The notes beneath the pieces are model-generated. The model was given only the letters and a program-made list of their open reading frames with translations, was not told where the DNA came from and did no database searches. Shown piece by piece: positions 52,316 through 61,993 of a DNA stretch of 64,000 bases. The stretch is taken from positions 248,001 through 312,000 of the forward strand of contig NZ_JARSBN010000002.1 in NCBI RefSeq assembly GCF_029624125.1. Reading direction: 5' to 3'. Positions within the stretch are counted from its first letter, which is position 1. Each line of letters starts with the position of its first letter. The DNA is from Winogradskyella marincola. Its GTDB lineage: Bacteria; Bacteroidota; Bacteroidia; Flavobacteriales; Flavobacteriaceae. The position numbers were made by a program, and so were the translations under genes.

Positions 52316-54538
52316 CTATTCTTTTATAAACTTTCTTGTCATTACATCTTCACCATCATTTACTTCTAAGAAGTACATTCCTGATTTTAATTCTGAAACA
52401 TTAATTTCAGAAGATGTTTTACCAGAAGATACAATTTGTCCTAACATATTTATTACCTTATAAGAAACCGCAGAATTCTCGTTAAAAGTCTTGATATAAA
52501 GCGTACTTCCTTTTACAGGATTAGGATACATTAAGAAATCATATTCAGAATCTAACGTTTCCTCACTAAGAGTTCTAAGAGGTCTTATACTATTCTCAGT
52601 GGTTCTTGTCCCAACGCCTATTCCAGTAATTGTAACTTGATCTATATATATATGATCTGCATTAGCGCTGGCATCACACTGAAATCTAAATTGAGAGTTG
52701 CTCGCAAAATTATACTGATTAGCATCTAAAGTTACTGTAGCAGTATAGAATGTATTATTATTAAAATTAGTACCTCTTGCGTAGGTTGCTACTGTTGTCC
52801 ATGAAGATCCGTTGTAAAAACGTAACCAGAAATCTTCACCATTTTCCATACTATACGCATAGAAATAGAATTCAACTTCTACTTGGTTATAGCCAGTTAG
52901 ATTAAATGTTGGTGAAGTCATCGCTGATGCTGTACCAGAGTTGTCTCTGATTCTTATAGAGTAATTACCTTCATAAGAACGCGATCCTGAGTAACGTGCA
53001 CAATCACTTCCTCCATCAGACCAGCCATCCCAGCCAGTTTCAAAATAACCTTCATGTAATATCTCTGTTCCACCTGTAGAGCAAGGCGCACAAGATCCTC
53101 CACAATCTATTCCGGTTTCATCTCCATTTTGAATACCATCTGTACAAGTTGGCTCTGGAGTAGTATTACCAAGACATATTTCTGTTGACTCAGAACCACT
53201 AAAAGAACCACCTGACGCTAGCACACCTGAAGCATCTGTAACAGAATAAGAACCGTTGCCATAAGAACAACAAATACCATCACCATAAGCATCGGTTATT
53301 GTAAATGTATAACAGCCATCTGGTAAACATAAATCTTCAGATATAGTAGAACCGTCTGCTTGAGAACCGTAGGTACCACCAGAAGCTACCGTTTGACCAC
53401 TACTGTTAGTAACTGTCCATGCAGTTTCCTCTGGATAGTTATCTAAAGTAATAGAAACATTAACTAAATTATCGCTACACTCTGTTTGGCATGGTGCGCA
53501 AGATCCACCACAGTCTACTCCAGTTTCATCTCCATTTTGAATACCATCTGTACAGCTTGGCGTAGTACCACCACCTCCATCGCATTTATCTGACAATGCA
53601 AGGCTTCTTCTTACACCTCCTGGCTCTAATACTGCGCGCATTCTATCTTTTTGTCCTTGAGTAAACAAGTTCATACAAGAGTCATCACTATAATCCATGT
53701 AGTTTTGAACCATATCTGTACTTCCGCATGACACATGACCTGTAGCACATCCATAGTTAGCACCATCAGATGTTGGTGTATCGCTAACAAAATCATCTAC
53801 AGAGCAGCCACCATCTCCCCAAATATGTCTAAGATTTAGATAATGCCCTACTTCGTGTGTTGTTGTTCTTCCTAAGTCAAAAGGTGCAGACAAATAAAAT
53901 CCTGAACCTCCAGCACTACTTCCAAAGTATTGCGGACTCATTACTACTCCATCTGTAGCTGCACTACCACCAGGAAACTGAGCATAACCTAAAATTCCGC
54001 CACCAATATTACACACCCACATATTAAGATATTGTGAAGTATCCCAAGGGTCTACACCACCTTGAGATGAACTCTTCATAGCATCATTAGTTCCCCAAGA
54101 TGTTCTGGTAGATGATTTTCTTGTAATACCATTGGTTGCATTTCCATTAGGATCTACACTAGCCATACAAAACTGAATTTGAGTATCTGCTGCCTGAGAC
54201 CAAGTATTATCTGCATCTGAATTTAGTCTTCTAAAATCATCATTCAGTACTTGTATTTGAGACAAAATCTGAGCGTCGCTGATATTCTCATTAGAATTTC
54301 TGTAAATGACATGCACCACTACAGGTATGGTAATAATATCCCCCTCTACTCTATTTTGAGTCATTTGAGATACTTTGTTTTGAGTATATTGCTCAATTTC
54401 TTGCATTCTTTCTTCAAGATCTGGATCTAATTGTTTTCGGTATTCCAGGTTTTCCATGGTTGAACATTCCCTTTGTTGGGCTAACAAGCTTCCAAATAAT
54501 AAGAAGCACACAAAAACTAATGTAATTTTGCTTTTCAT
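52316..54538 (-). CDS. secreted M43-family zinc metalloprotease with T9SS sorting domain
   Basis: 740 residues with a signal peptide (1-20), a propeptide-like region, and an M43 (cytophagalysin/PAPP-A type) catalytic domain with the zinc motif His228-Glu229-xx-His232-xxxxx-His238 (HEVGHYLNLRH). Two nearly identical 24-residue Cys-rich modules (CTDGIQNGDETG.DCGGSCAPC) flank a beta domain with CYTFTITDAYGDGICCSYG, and a further MAM-like beta domain follows (about 505-640). The last about 80 residues (DFLMYPNPVKG to MTRKFIKE) are the type A sorting signal for the type IX secretion system. It would be exported and attached to, or released from, the cell surface to degrade protein. Confidence 0.94.
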   Translation of the reverse strand: MKSKITLVFVCFLLFGSLLAQQRECSTMENLEYRKQLDPDLEERMQEIEQYTQNKVSQMTQNRVEGDIITIPVVVHVIYRNSNENISDAQILSQIQVLNDDFRRLNSDADNTWSQAADTQIQFCMASVDPNGNATNGITRKSSTRTSWGTNDAMKSSSQGGVDPWDTSQYLNMWVCNIGGGILGYAQFPGGSAATDGVVMSPQYFGSSAGGSGFYLSAPFDLGRTTTHEVGHYLNLRHIWGDGGCSVDDFVSDTPTSDGANYGCATGHVSCGSTDMVQNYMDYSDDSCMNLFTQGQKDRMRAVLEPGGVRRSLALSDKCDGGGGTTPSCTDGIQNGDETGVDCGGSCAPCQTECSDNLVNVSITLDNYPEETAWTVTNSSGQTVASGGTYGSQADGSTISEDLCLPDGCYTFTITDAYGDGICCSYGNGSYSVTDASGVLASGGSFSGSESTEICLGNTTPEPTCTDGIQNGDETGIDCGGSCAPCSTGGTEILHEGYFETGWDGWSDGGSDCARYSGSRSYEGNYSIRIRDNSGTASAMTSPTFNLTGYNQVEVEFYFYAYSMENGEDFWLRFYNGSSWTTVATYARGTNFNNNTFYTATVTLDANQYNFASNSQFRFQCDASANADHIYIDQVTITGIGVGTRTTENSIRPLRTLSEETLDSEYDFLMYPNPVKGSTLYIKTFNENSAVSYKVINMLGQIVSSGKTSSEINVSELKSGMYFLEVNDGEDVMTRKFIKE
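53081..53152. repeat. 72-bp internal direct repeat, copy 1
   Basis: Nearly identical to 53490-53561 inside the M43 protease gene. Both encode the CTDGIQNGDETG-type Cys-rich module, so this is a protein-module duplication and not a mobile or CRISPR repeat. Confidence 0.9.
53490..53561. repeat. 72-bp internal direct repeat, copy 2
   Basis: Second copy of the module repeat at 53081-53152, in the same frame and orientation, with a few synonymous and conservative differences. Confidence 0.9.
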
Positions 54539-54618
54539 GTTAATAATTTAAATAGTTAGTAATTTTTTAGTTAAAAACTGAACGAAACTATTAATTTTTT
54601 GTTAAAATAAAAATATTA

Positions 54619-54632
54619 CGAAAACGTTTTCG
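54619..54632. promoter_or_regulatory. LacI-type palindrome CGAAAACGTTTTCG
   Basis: A perfect 14-bp palindrome with a central CG, the form expected for a LacI/PurR-family operator. It lies in the 167-base divergent gap between the metalloprotease gene (starting at 54538, minus) and the oligopeptide ABC gene (54706, plus). No LacI-family gene is in the window. Confidence 0.45.
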
Positions 54633-54705
54633 ATAAAAAACGATGAGTTTAAATATTATTACGTTTTTACCGTAAAGCCTTTAGAGAAAATGACTACATT
54701 TACTT

Positions 54706-56397
54706 ATGGCAAATAAAAAATTGTTGAGTGTAAAAGACTTAAACATTTCTGCTTTTAAGTCTAATCTAGAGCATAAGATTATCCACAACATATCTTATGA
54801 CTTATTTGAAAATGAAATTGTAGCGGTTGTTGGTGAGTCTGGCTCAGGAAAATCGGTTTCTTCTCTAGCTGTAATGGGCTTATTGCCAAAACAAATCCTA
54901 AAAATAACATCGGGTTCTATCACTTTTGAAAATGAAGAAATATCACAACTATCGGATAAACATTTTCAAAAAATTAGAGGCAATAAAATTGCAATGATAT
55001 TTCAGGAACCCATGAGTTCTCTAAATCCATCTATGCAATGTGGTATACAGGTCGAAGAAATTTTACAACAGCACACAAACCTTTCAAAATCTGAAATTAA
55101 GACCGAAATTCTTTCACTATTTGAAAAAGTAAAACTGCCTAATCCTAAACGGATATATAAGTCTTATCCGCATGAAATCTCTGGCGGCCAAAAACAACGT
55201 GTTATGATTGCCATGGCTATAGCATGTAAGCCCAAAATACTCATTGCTGATGAGCCTACAACAGCATTAGATGTTACTGTACAAAAAGAGATTTTATTGC
55301 TTTTGAAAGAAATACAAAAAGAGACTAAAATGAGTATTTTATTTATTTCTCATGATTTATCTCTTGTTTCTGAACTTGCAGACAGCGTTGTAGTAATGTA
55401 TAAAGGTGAAATTGTTGAACAAGGTAAAACGTCTTCAATTTTTAAAGAACCAAAACACATCTATACCAAAGCACTTATTAACGCAAGACCGTCTACAAAA
55501 ATAAGACTCAAAAAACTACCTACAATTTCTAACTTTATGAAGGGAGAAATTGATAACAACATTATTACTAAAGAAGAGCGATCTGCAAATCATAAAAACT
55601 TATATAGCCAAAACCCTTTGCTAGAAGTTATTGATGTAAAAAAAACCTATCTTTCTAAAAAAGGTTTTTTTTCTAAAAACATCGTATTTAAAGCTGTAGA
55701 TGGTGTTAGCTTTAAGGTATATCCTGGCGAAACTATTGGTTTGGTAGGTGAGTCTGGTTGTGGCAAATCTACTCTAGGAAATGCTATTCTTCAGCTAGAC
55801 AAAGCCACTTCTGGAAGTATTAAATACAAAGGAAAGGACATAACCAATTTAAAAAAATCTGAATTAAGAGCATTGCGAAAAGACATTCAAATTATATTTC
55901 AAGATCCCTTTGCTTCTCTAAACCCGAGGATGACTGTCGGCAATGCCATAATAGAACCCATGACAGTTCATAATATTGGTGATTCTTTTGAAGAAAGAAA
56001 GGAAAAGGTTATGGACATCTTAACAAAAGTTGGACTAGATACTTCTAGCTTTTATAAATATCCTCATGAGTTTTCTGGAGGCCAAAGACAACGTGTTGGT
56101 ATTGCCAGAACTATTGCTCTACAACCTCAACTCATTATATGTGACGAATCGGTTTCTGCCTTAGACATTTCTGTACAGGCACAGGTACTTAATCTATTAA
56201 ATGATCTAAAAGCTCAGTTTGGGTTTACTTACATATTTATATCTCATGATCTTGCTGTTGTTAAATACATGGCAGACCAATTGCTGGTAATGAATAAAGG
56301 TAAAATTGAAGAAATTGGAGATGCTGATAAGATTTATGCTTCTCCTGAAAGAGAGTACACTAAAAAATTAATTCATGCTATCCCAAAAGGGTTATAG
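54706..56397 (+). CDS. fused dual ATP-binding protein of a peptide/nickel-type ABC importer
   Basis: A 563-residue fusion of two ABC ATPases, of the DppD-DppF/OppD-OppF kind. Domain 1 (about 5-260) has Walker A GESGSGKS (43-50), signature SGGQKQR and Walker B ILIADEP; domain 2 (about 310-560) has GESGCGKS, SGGQRQR and LIICDES, where the second Walker B ends in Ser rather than Pro. Both domains have the Q-loop FQEPMSSLNP or FQDPFASLNP typical of this family. The matching permeases and binding protein are not adjacent, so the transport partner must be encoded elsewhere. The substrate is most likely a peptide. Confidence 0.92.
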   Translation: MANKKLLSVKDLNISAFKSNLEHKIIHNISYDLFENEIVAVVGESGSGKSVSSLAVMGLLPKQILKITSGSITFENEEISQLSDKHFQKIRGNKIAMIFQEPMSSLNPSMQCGIQVEEILQQHTNLSKSEIKTEILSLFEKVKLPNPKRIYKSYPHEISGGQKQRVMIAMAIACKPKILIADEPTTALDVTVQKEILLLLKEIQKETKMSILFISHDLSLVSELADSVVVMYKGEIVEQGKTSSIFKEPKHIYTKALINARPSTKIRLKKLPTISNFMKGEIDNNIITKEERSANHKNLYSQNPLLEVIDVKKTYLSKKGFFSKNIVFKAVDGVSFKVYPGETIGLVGESGCGKSTLGNAILQLDKATSGSIKYKGKDITNLKKSELRALRKDIQIIFQDPFASLNPRMTVGNAIIEPMTVHNIGDSFEERKEKVMDILTKVGLDTSSFYKYPHEFSGGQRQRVGIARTIALQPQLIICDESVSALDISVQAQVLNLLNDLKAQFGFTYIFISHDLAVVKYMADQLLVMNKGKIEEIGDADKIYASPEREYTKKLIHAIPKGL

Positions 56398-56422
56398 CAT
56401 GAATATTTTCTTAGTTAACTTT

Positions 56423-56455
56423 AACACACCCGAAATAACTCTTAGTGTGTTTTTT
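56423..56455 (+). terminator. possible terminator after the ABC ATPase gene
   Basis: aacacac (56423-56429) pairs with gtgtgtt (56445-56451) over a 15-base loop and is followed by T residues. The loop is long, so the call is moderate. Confidence 0.45.
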
Positions 56456-56637
56456 AAGTTTGAAAACAATAAGTTTTCATTAAAAGTAGGTTCTGGTAGA
56501 TTTGATTTGGTTTTCATAAGCTTTAGTTTATGCTAGATTTGGGGCAAAATCTGTAAATTAAGTTTATGGTAAATTAGGGTTAACTTGGTTGTTTTGATTT
56601 GGGATTACTAATATCTAAAAACAAAACGAATTAATCT

Positions 56638-56670
56638 GCTAAAATGCATTATAAATCGCTGAAATGCATT
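56638..56670. repeat. 20-bp-period direct repeat in the convergent gap
   Basis: GCTAAAATGCATT (56638-56650) and GCTGAAATGCATT (56658-56670) agree in 12 of 13 positions at an exact 20-bp period. They lie in the 293-base gap 56398-56690, downstream of both flanking genes, where apart from the possible terminator I see no gene or RNA. Confidence 0.5.
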
Positions 56671-56690
56671 TAATTTTAACATTTAAGAGT

Positions 56691-57581
56691 TTATTCGCTC
56701 ATTTTTAGAAGGAATCCAAACAATTTTTCAGCATATTTTTTACCTCCTGTTTCAAACAATCCATAATGTCCTCCTCCTTGTACAACAACAAATTCTTTTT
56801 CATTTGATGCTAAATTTGAAAATAAAGCTTCACCATATTCAAAACTGATATTTTTATCTGCATTACCATGAGCAATAAGCACTGGTTGCTTAATACGTTT
56901 TACAGATTCTAAAGGCTTAACTTTATTGGGATTGAAGTCTGTAAGCTCACTTGCTTTATCTAAGGTTAAATCGCAGATCCACTTTAATCCAATTCCAAAA
57001 CAATATCTTGCTTGATAGTCATATACAATTTGTCTTAAATCGGTAAAGGTACTTTCTATAACACCAAATTCTAGCCTTTTATCATACTCCATAGTCTGTA
57101 AAGCTATTGCGCCTCCTAAAGAATTTCCCCATATACCAACTTTTGTATCGTGCCTTACTTTTTTAATTTCATCAATTATTATTGAAATGTCTTTCTTTTC
57201 TAAATATCCGTAAGTAGAAAATTTCCCTTCACTTTTGCCATGAGCTCTATTATCAAAAATCCAACTTTCAAATCCCAACTCAGCAAGGGAAATAGCTAAA
57301 CTTGTAAAGTGCTCTTTGCAACCTCCTATTCCATGTACTAATATGATTGATGCTCTTGTAGAATCTGTTAAAGATGGCACACGATAACCCTTTAAATTAA
57401 TACCATCAAAAGATTTTATATTAACTACTTCGTAAGGTATGTTATTAGAGTCTAAGTGATTTTCGCTATTTACTCTTTGAGGTTGTAAAATAGCATAAGG
57501 CAGGACATGTTGTGTTATAACATAAATAGATATGCCTATAAAAATTACGAGTCCAATTAGTATTTTGTTACGTCTTTTCAA
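56691..57581 (-). CDS. alpha/beta hydrolase, membrane-anchored
   Basis: A 296-residue serine hydrolase with an N-terminal membrane helix (about 8-28). The nucleophile elbow is GNSLGG (Ser154), the oxyanion segment is LVHGIGGCKEH, the acid is in HGNADKNIS and the catalytic His is in GGGHYGLFE. Esterase or peptidase activity is likely; substrate unknown. It is 3 bases after the CoA-transferase beta gene on the same strand, so it belongs to that operon by position. Confidence 0.9.
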   Translation of the reverse strand: MKRRNKILIGLVIFIGISIYVITQHVLPYAILQPQRVNSENHLDSNNIPYEVVNIKSFDGINLKGYRVPSLTDSTRASIILVHGIGGCKEHFTSLAISLAELGFESWIFDNRAHGKSEGKFSTYGYLEKKDISIIIDEIKKVRHDTKVGIWGNSLGGAIALQTMEYDKRLEFGVIESTFTDLRQIVYDYQARYCFGIGLKWICDLTLDKASELTDFNPNKVKPLESVKRIKQPVLIAHGNADKNISFEYGEALFSNLASNEKEFVVVQGGGHYGLFETGGKKYAEKLFGFLLKMSE

Positions 57582-57584
57582 ACG

Positions 57585-58238
57585 TTAAATAGCCATCTCA
57601 GGAATCTCTCCTTCTATAATTAAATGTCCTTCTGTGGCTTTTTGGATCTCTTCTACTGAAACACCAGGTGCACGCTCTAGCAACTTAAAACCTTCAGCTG
57701 TAACCTCTATTACAGCAAGATTGGTTACTATTTTCTTTACACAACCAACACCAGTTAAAGGTAGAGTACAAGATTTTAAAAGTTTAGAATCACCAGCTCT
57801 ATTGGTATGCATCATAGCTACAATGATATTTTCTGCACTTGCTACCAAATCCATAGCACCTCCCATACCTTTTACCATTTTTCCTGGTATTTTCCAGTTG
57901 GCAATATCTCCATTTTCAGCAACTTCCATTGCTCCAAGAATTGTTAAATCTACATGCTGTCCTCTAATCATTGAAAAACTCGTTGCTGAATCAAAAAAAG
58001 AGGCTCCAGGTAATGTTGTTATGGTCTGTTTTCCTGCATTAATAACATCTGCGTCTTCGTCGCCTTCAAAAGGAAATGGTCCCATACCAAGTACACCATT
58101 TTCACTTTGAAACTCTACTTCTATATCATCTCTTACAAAGTTAGCCACCAAAGTTGGTATGCCTATACCAAGGTTAACGTAGTAACCATCTTTTACTTCT
58201 TTTGCAATGCGCTTTGCTATTCCGTTTTTATCTAACAT
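57585..58238 (-). CDS. scoB: 3-oxoacid CoA-transferase subunit B
   Basis: A 217-residue beta subunit. The catalytic Glu is in the SENGVLGMGP motif, and the segment NLGIGIPTLVANF near the start is typical. With subunit A it moves CoA from succinyl-CoA (or acetyl-CoA) to acetoacetate or another 3-oxoacid, supporting ketone-body and branched-chain catabolism. It follows subunit A with a 2-base gap. Length and motif order are normal. Confidence 0.95.
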   Translation of the reverse strand: MLDKNGIAKRIAKEVKDGYYVNLGIGIPTLVANFVRDDIEVEFQSENGVLGMGPFPFEGDEDADVINAGKQTITTLPGASFFDSATSFSMIRGQHVDLTILGAMEVAENGDIANWKIPGKMVKGMGGAMDLVASAENIIVAMMHTNRAGDSKLLKSCTLPLTGVGCVKKIVTNLAVIEVTAEGFKLLERAPGVSVEEIQKATEGHLIIEGEIPEMAI

Positions 58239-58240
58239 AA

Positions 58241-58942
58241 CTAACTTCTTTGTCTTACCGTTCTTTGCTCTATTCTTTTTTCGTAGTGTGCTCCTTCAAA
58301 TATTCTTTGCACAAATATGCCAGGAATATGAATTTGATTAGGGTCTAATTCTCCAACAGGAACAAGCTCTTCTACCTCAGCTACTGTAATATTAGCTGCT
58401 CCGCACATATTAGGATTAAAATTGCGTGCTGTACCCTTAAAAACAAGATTACCTGCGGCATCTCCTTTCCATGCTTTAATAAACCCAAAATCAGCTTTAA
58501 AAGCATGTTCTAACACATACATTTTACCATTAAACTCTCTTGTTTCTTTGCCTTCTGCTACTTCGGTACCATAACCTGCAGGAGTATAAAACGCAGGAAA
58601 ACCAGCCTGAGCTGCTCTTGCACGTTCTGCCAATGTACCTTGAGGTATTAATTCTACTTCAAGCTCTCCTGAAAGCATTTGGCGTTCAAATTCGTCATTT
58701 TCTCCTACATATGACGATATCATTTTTTTGATTTGTTTTTGCTGAAGTAATAAGCCTAAACCAAAATCGTCTACACCTGCATTATTAGAGATACAGGTTA
58801 GACCTTTTACATTTAATTTTACGAGCTCTGCTATTGCATTTTCGGGTATACCAGATAAGCCAAAACCTCCAAACATAAAGGTCATATTGTCCCTTACACC
58901 TTGAATAGCTTCGGTAACATTAGCTACTTTTTTATTAATCAT
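58241..58942 (-). CDS. scoA: 3-oxoacid CoA-transferase subunit A
   Basis: A 233-residue alpha subunit: [15 protein letters not shown] near the start, [13 protein letters not shown] in the middle, and the C-terminal [11 protein letters not shown]. It is the first gene of a minus-strand operon with subunit B and an alpha/beta hydrolase. Together with subunit B it forms the acetoacetate:succinyl-CoA transferase. The exact 3-oxoacid preference (acetoacetate versus 3-oxoadipate) is not fixed by sequence, but the overall similarity is to ScoA. Confidence 0.94.
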   Translation of the reverse strand: MINKKVANVTEAIQGVRDNMTFMFGGFGLSGIPENAIAELVKLNVKGLTCISNNAGVDDFGLGLLLQQKQIKKMISSYVGENDEFERQMLSGELEVELIPQGTLAERARAAQAGFPAFYTPAGYGTEVAEGKETREFNGKMYVLEHAFKADFGFIKAWKGDAAGNLVFKGTARNFNPNMCGAANITVAEVEELVPVGELDPNQIHIPGIFVQRIFEGAHYEKRIEQRTVRQRS

Positions 58943-59033
58943 GATTGTTTATTTTTCCTTTCGGAAAAATACAAAACAATGCCTTAAATTAATAGCTTCT
59001 AACGAAATAAATAAGAGTGTGATTTTGGAATAT

Positions 59034-61391
59034 TTAATCGAAATCTATGTTAATTTCTTCACCATCACTATGATCTGTCTTATCATCTAAATCGCCTTCA
59101 TCTTTTGCTTTACAATCGATATTTATTGATAATTCTGAAGGTTTTTCAAATTCATCCTTAGATACATTAAGTGTTTTATCGTTATAACACGCTTTCATAT
59201 ACAATCCCCAAATTGGTAATGCCATTGATGCTCCTTGACCATATCTAATAGACTTAAAATGTGCAGCTCTATCCTCTGCTCCAACCCAAACACCTGTTAC
59301 TAAATTTGGCACCATTCCCATAAACCATCCGTCACTTTGGTTTTGTGTAGTTCCTGTTTTACCTGCAATTGGATTGTTAAATTCATAAGGATAACCTGTC
59401 ATTATTTCTCGATACATTTGGTTGTATTTATCGACTCCTTTGTGTCTTAAACGCTTACCTGAACCAGCCTGCGTTACACCTTCCATGAGGTTAACAGTAA
59501 CGTAAGCCACCTCCTCACTTAATACATCTTTACTTTCTGGCGCTACTTGGTAAAGTACTGTACCGTTTTTATCCTCAATACGTGTAACCATTACTGGTGT
59601 ATTATAAACGCCTTTATTAGCAAAGGTTGAATATGCTGCAACCATCTCGTATACACTAATATCTGGTGTACCTAAAGCTATTGCTGGTACTGGTAAAATA
59701 TCTTGCTCTACACCCAATTTTTTAGCCATTTCTGCAACTGGTTGTGGACCAATTTCATTCATTAAACGCGCTGTAATGGTATTGGTAGAGCTTGCTAAAG
59801 CATCCTTTAAGGTTTGCTTTCCTGAGTAATTTCCATCAGAGTTTTTGGTCGTCCAAGGTTCTGGATTTCCAAATTTATTAGCCTCAATGGTGATAGGTGT
59901 TCTTGGGAAAGAATCGCAAGGTGATACTTGTAACTGGTCTATGGCTGTAGCATAAACAAATGGCTTAAAGGTAGAACCAACCTGTCGCTTTCCTTGTTTT
60001 ACCATATCGTACTTAAAATGCTTGTAATTCATACCACCAACCCAAGCTTTTACATGGCCATTAGATGGATCCATAGACATCATACCAGGACGTAAAAAGG
60101 ATTTATAGTATCGCATAGAATCTATTGGTTTCATTACGGTATCCACTTCACTTGGCTGACCATCAACCCATTTAAACACCGTCATTTCAACAGGTTTATG
60201 AAATGAAGCCTCGATTTCTTTATCTGATTTGCCTTGTTCTTTTAGAATTCTCCAGCGCTCACCTCTTCGCATTCCTGCTTTTAGTAAACTATTGACTTCG
60301 GATTTTGACAACTCTAAAAATGGAGCTGTAGGATTTCTATCTGGTGTGTTTTGGTGATCAAACTCTGCTTGTAATCTAGGCATGTGCAGAGCAATGGCTT
60401 CTTCAGCATATTTTTGCATGCGCGAATCAATGGTTACAAACACTTTTAATCCATCACTATACAAGTCGTATTTAGAACCATCTGGTTTTCTATTACCCTC
60501 TTCTTTAGCCCAATCTTTCATGAAAGCTCTGAGGTATTCTCTAAAATAGGTTGCTATACCTTGACTATGTGTTTCTGGAGTATAATTAAGATCTAATTCT
60601 GTGGCCTGTAAAGAGTCTTTAACCTCTTCTGTAATGTAGCCGTACTTATGCATTTGAGCTAAAACCACATTACGTCTATTTTTTACACCAACAGGATTTC
60701 TTCTAGGGTTGTATAATGAAGAGTTTTTGAACATCCCAACCAACATCGCAGATTCTTTAAGCTCTAAATCCTTTGGTTCTTTACCAAAATAAATTCTGGA
60801 TGCCGAACGAATGCCATCTCCATTGTTTCCAAAATCATAGATATTGAAATACATGGCCATGATCTCTTCCTTAGTATATTGTCTTTCTAATCGGGTAGCT
60901 ATGACCCACTCTTTGGCTTTTTGAATAATTCTTTTAACTATATTTCCTGAGGCTTGTTTGGTAAATAATAATTTTGCCAATTGCTGTGTTATAGTACTTG
61001 CACCACCTTTACCTCCAAGATATACAGCTGCCCTTAGTGTACCTCTTCCATCTATACCTGAGTGATCATAATATCTCGCATCTTCTGTAGCAACTAAAGC
61101 ATCAACCAGATTTTTTGGCAAATCATCATAACCAACAGGTGTTCTGTTATCATTAAAATAAAACTTACCTAGTGTAACACCATCTGAAGAAATAATTTCT
61201 GTTGCAAGATTAGTTTCTGGATTTTCTAATCTTGTATGGTCTGGCATTTCACCTAGAAATCCCCAAGACGCAAAAAGAAATAACAACACTACAGCAAGAA
61301 TTCCTCCTGAAAATAGTATCCAAAACCATCTTATATATTTTGAAAAATCTACTGCTTCTGTTTTAGATTTTGTTGCTTTCTTCTTTGCCAT
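59034..61391 (-). CDS. class A penicillin-binding protein 1A
   Basis: A bifunctional peptidoglycan synthase of about 785 residues, starting at ATG 61391 (MAKKKATKSK); an in-frame ATG at 61430 exists but adds a non-homologous peptide. It has a membrane helix near residues 23-45, a glycosyltransferase domain (GT51; the catalytic Glu in ATEDARYYDHSGID, then GGASTITQQLAK), and a transpeptidase domain with the nucleophile motif STFKPF, the SSTN box and GKTGTT. It makes and cross-links cell-wall glycan. It lies downstream of gldH, in the gene order ricT-gldH-PBP1A often conserved in Flavobacteriaceae. Confidence 0.95.
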   Translation of the reverse strand: MAKKKATKSKTEAVDFSKYIRWFWILFSGGILAVVLLFLFASWGFLGEMPDHTRLENPETNLATEIISSDGVTLGKFYFNDNRTPVGYDDLPKNLVDALVATEDARYYDHSGIDGRGTLRAAVYLGGKGGASTITQQLAKLLFTKQASGNIVKRIIQKAKEWVIATRLERQYTKEEIMAMYFNIYDFGNNGDGIRSASRIYFGKEPKDLELKESAMLVGMFKNSSLYNPRRNPVGVKNRRNVVLAQMHKYGYITEEVKDSLQATELDLNYTPETHSQGIATYFREYLRAFMKDWAKEEGNRKPDGSKYDLYSDGLKVFVTIDSRMQKYAEEAIALHMPRLQAEFDHQNTPDRNPTAPFLELSKSEVNSLLKAGMRRGERWRILKEQGKSDKEIEASFHKPVEMTVFKWVDGQPSEVDTVMKPIDSMRYYKSFLRPGMMSMDPSNGHVKAWVGGMNYKHFKYDMVKQGKRQVGSTFKPFVYATAIDQLQVSPCDSFPRTPITIEANKFGNPEPWTTKNSDGNYSGKQTLKDALASSTNTITARLMNEIGPQPVAEMAKKLGVEQDILPVPAIALGTPDISVYEMVAAYSTFANKGVYNTPVMVTRIEDKNGTVLYQVAPESKDVLSEEVAYVTVNLMEGVTQAGSGKRLRHKGVDKYNQMYREIMTGYPYEFNNPIAGKTGTTQNQSDGWFMGMVPNLVTGVWVGAEDRAAHFKSIRYGQGASMALPIWGLYMKACYNDKTLNVSKDEFEKPSELSINIDCKAKDEGDLDDKTDHSDGEEINIDFD

Positions 61392-61489
61392 AATACGCAC
61401 TCGATAATCGAGATTTATATTTTTCGACATTAATGCCGAAAGATTATTATTGTTCTAGGTTGTTCCTTGTGATTTCACTCCAAGGTGAC

Positions 61490-61993
61490 TTAATTTTTAG
61501 CTTGCTCTACTCTAAAGCCTATATCCGTAATTCCTTCTAAATTTTCAACACCATTGACCTCTCCGTTCTTTCGCATAGCATGTTGAATATTTACGCTATA
61601 ATCTCCGTTTTCTGTAAACTTAAAAGGAGATTTATAGCCTCTATACCAAAGTTTATTTTCTTTAACATCTGTAAAACCAGAACCCAAAAGCTCTCCATTT
61701 TTTGCAGCCATTTTATATTCTAAGGTATCTGTTACTGCTTTACCGTTTGGGTAATTTAATTCTACAATTAGAAACAAATTACTATACGCGTAGTCATTAT
61801 TGTTTCTTAGATTAACGTAAAGATTATAATTATTTGTGGTATCTGGTGCTTTAAAATTAAAGGCTGCTATTGAATCTTTGTGCCACTGATCTGGAACAGA
61901 TTTATACTCATCAAATACTGCTTTAGAATCGCAACTTGTAGCCAAAAACAAACCTACTAGCGCCAATAGTAAACAATTAGTTTTTCTTTGCAT
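61490..61993 (-). CDS. gldH: gliding motility lipoprotein GldH
   Basis: A 167-residue lipoprotein (signal peptide with lipobox ATSC, Cys21). The conserved parts are FDEYKSVPDQWHKDS at the start of the mature protein, NNYNLYVNLRNNNDYAYSNLFL, and NIQHAMRKNGEV near the end, which are characteristic of GldH. GldH is needed for gliding and for normal function of the linked type IX secretion machinery in Flavobacterium. The gene overlaps the 3' end of ricT by 17 bases. It supports an organism with gliding or T9SS capacity, together with the T9SS-sorted protease in this window. Confidence 0.93.
   Translation of the reverse strand: MQRKTNCLLLALVGLFLATSCDSKAVFDEYKSVPDQWHKDSIAAFNFKAPDTTNNYNLYVNLRNNNDYAYSNLFLIVELNYPNGKAVTDTLEYKMAAKNGELLGSGFTDVKENKLWYRGYKSPFKFTENGDYSVNIQHAMRKNGEVNGVENLEGITDIGFRVEQAKN

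Noticed and set aside
53081-53561. Two 72-bp direct repeats, considered as a CRISPR-like or mobile repeat
   Set aside because: Only two copies, about 410 bp apart, both in frame and encoding the same Cys-rich protein module.
57634-58110. 158-residue plus-strand frame opposite scoB
   Set aside because: Antisense to the catalytic core of a clear CoA-transferase; no domain of its own.
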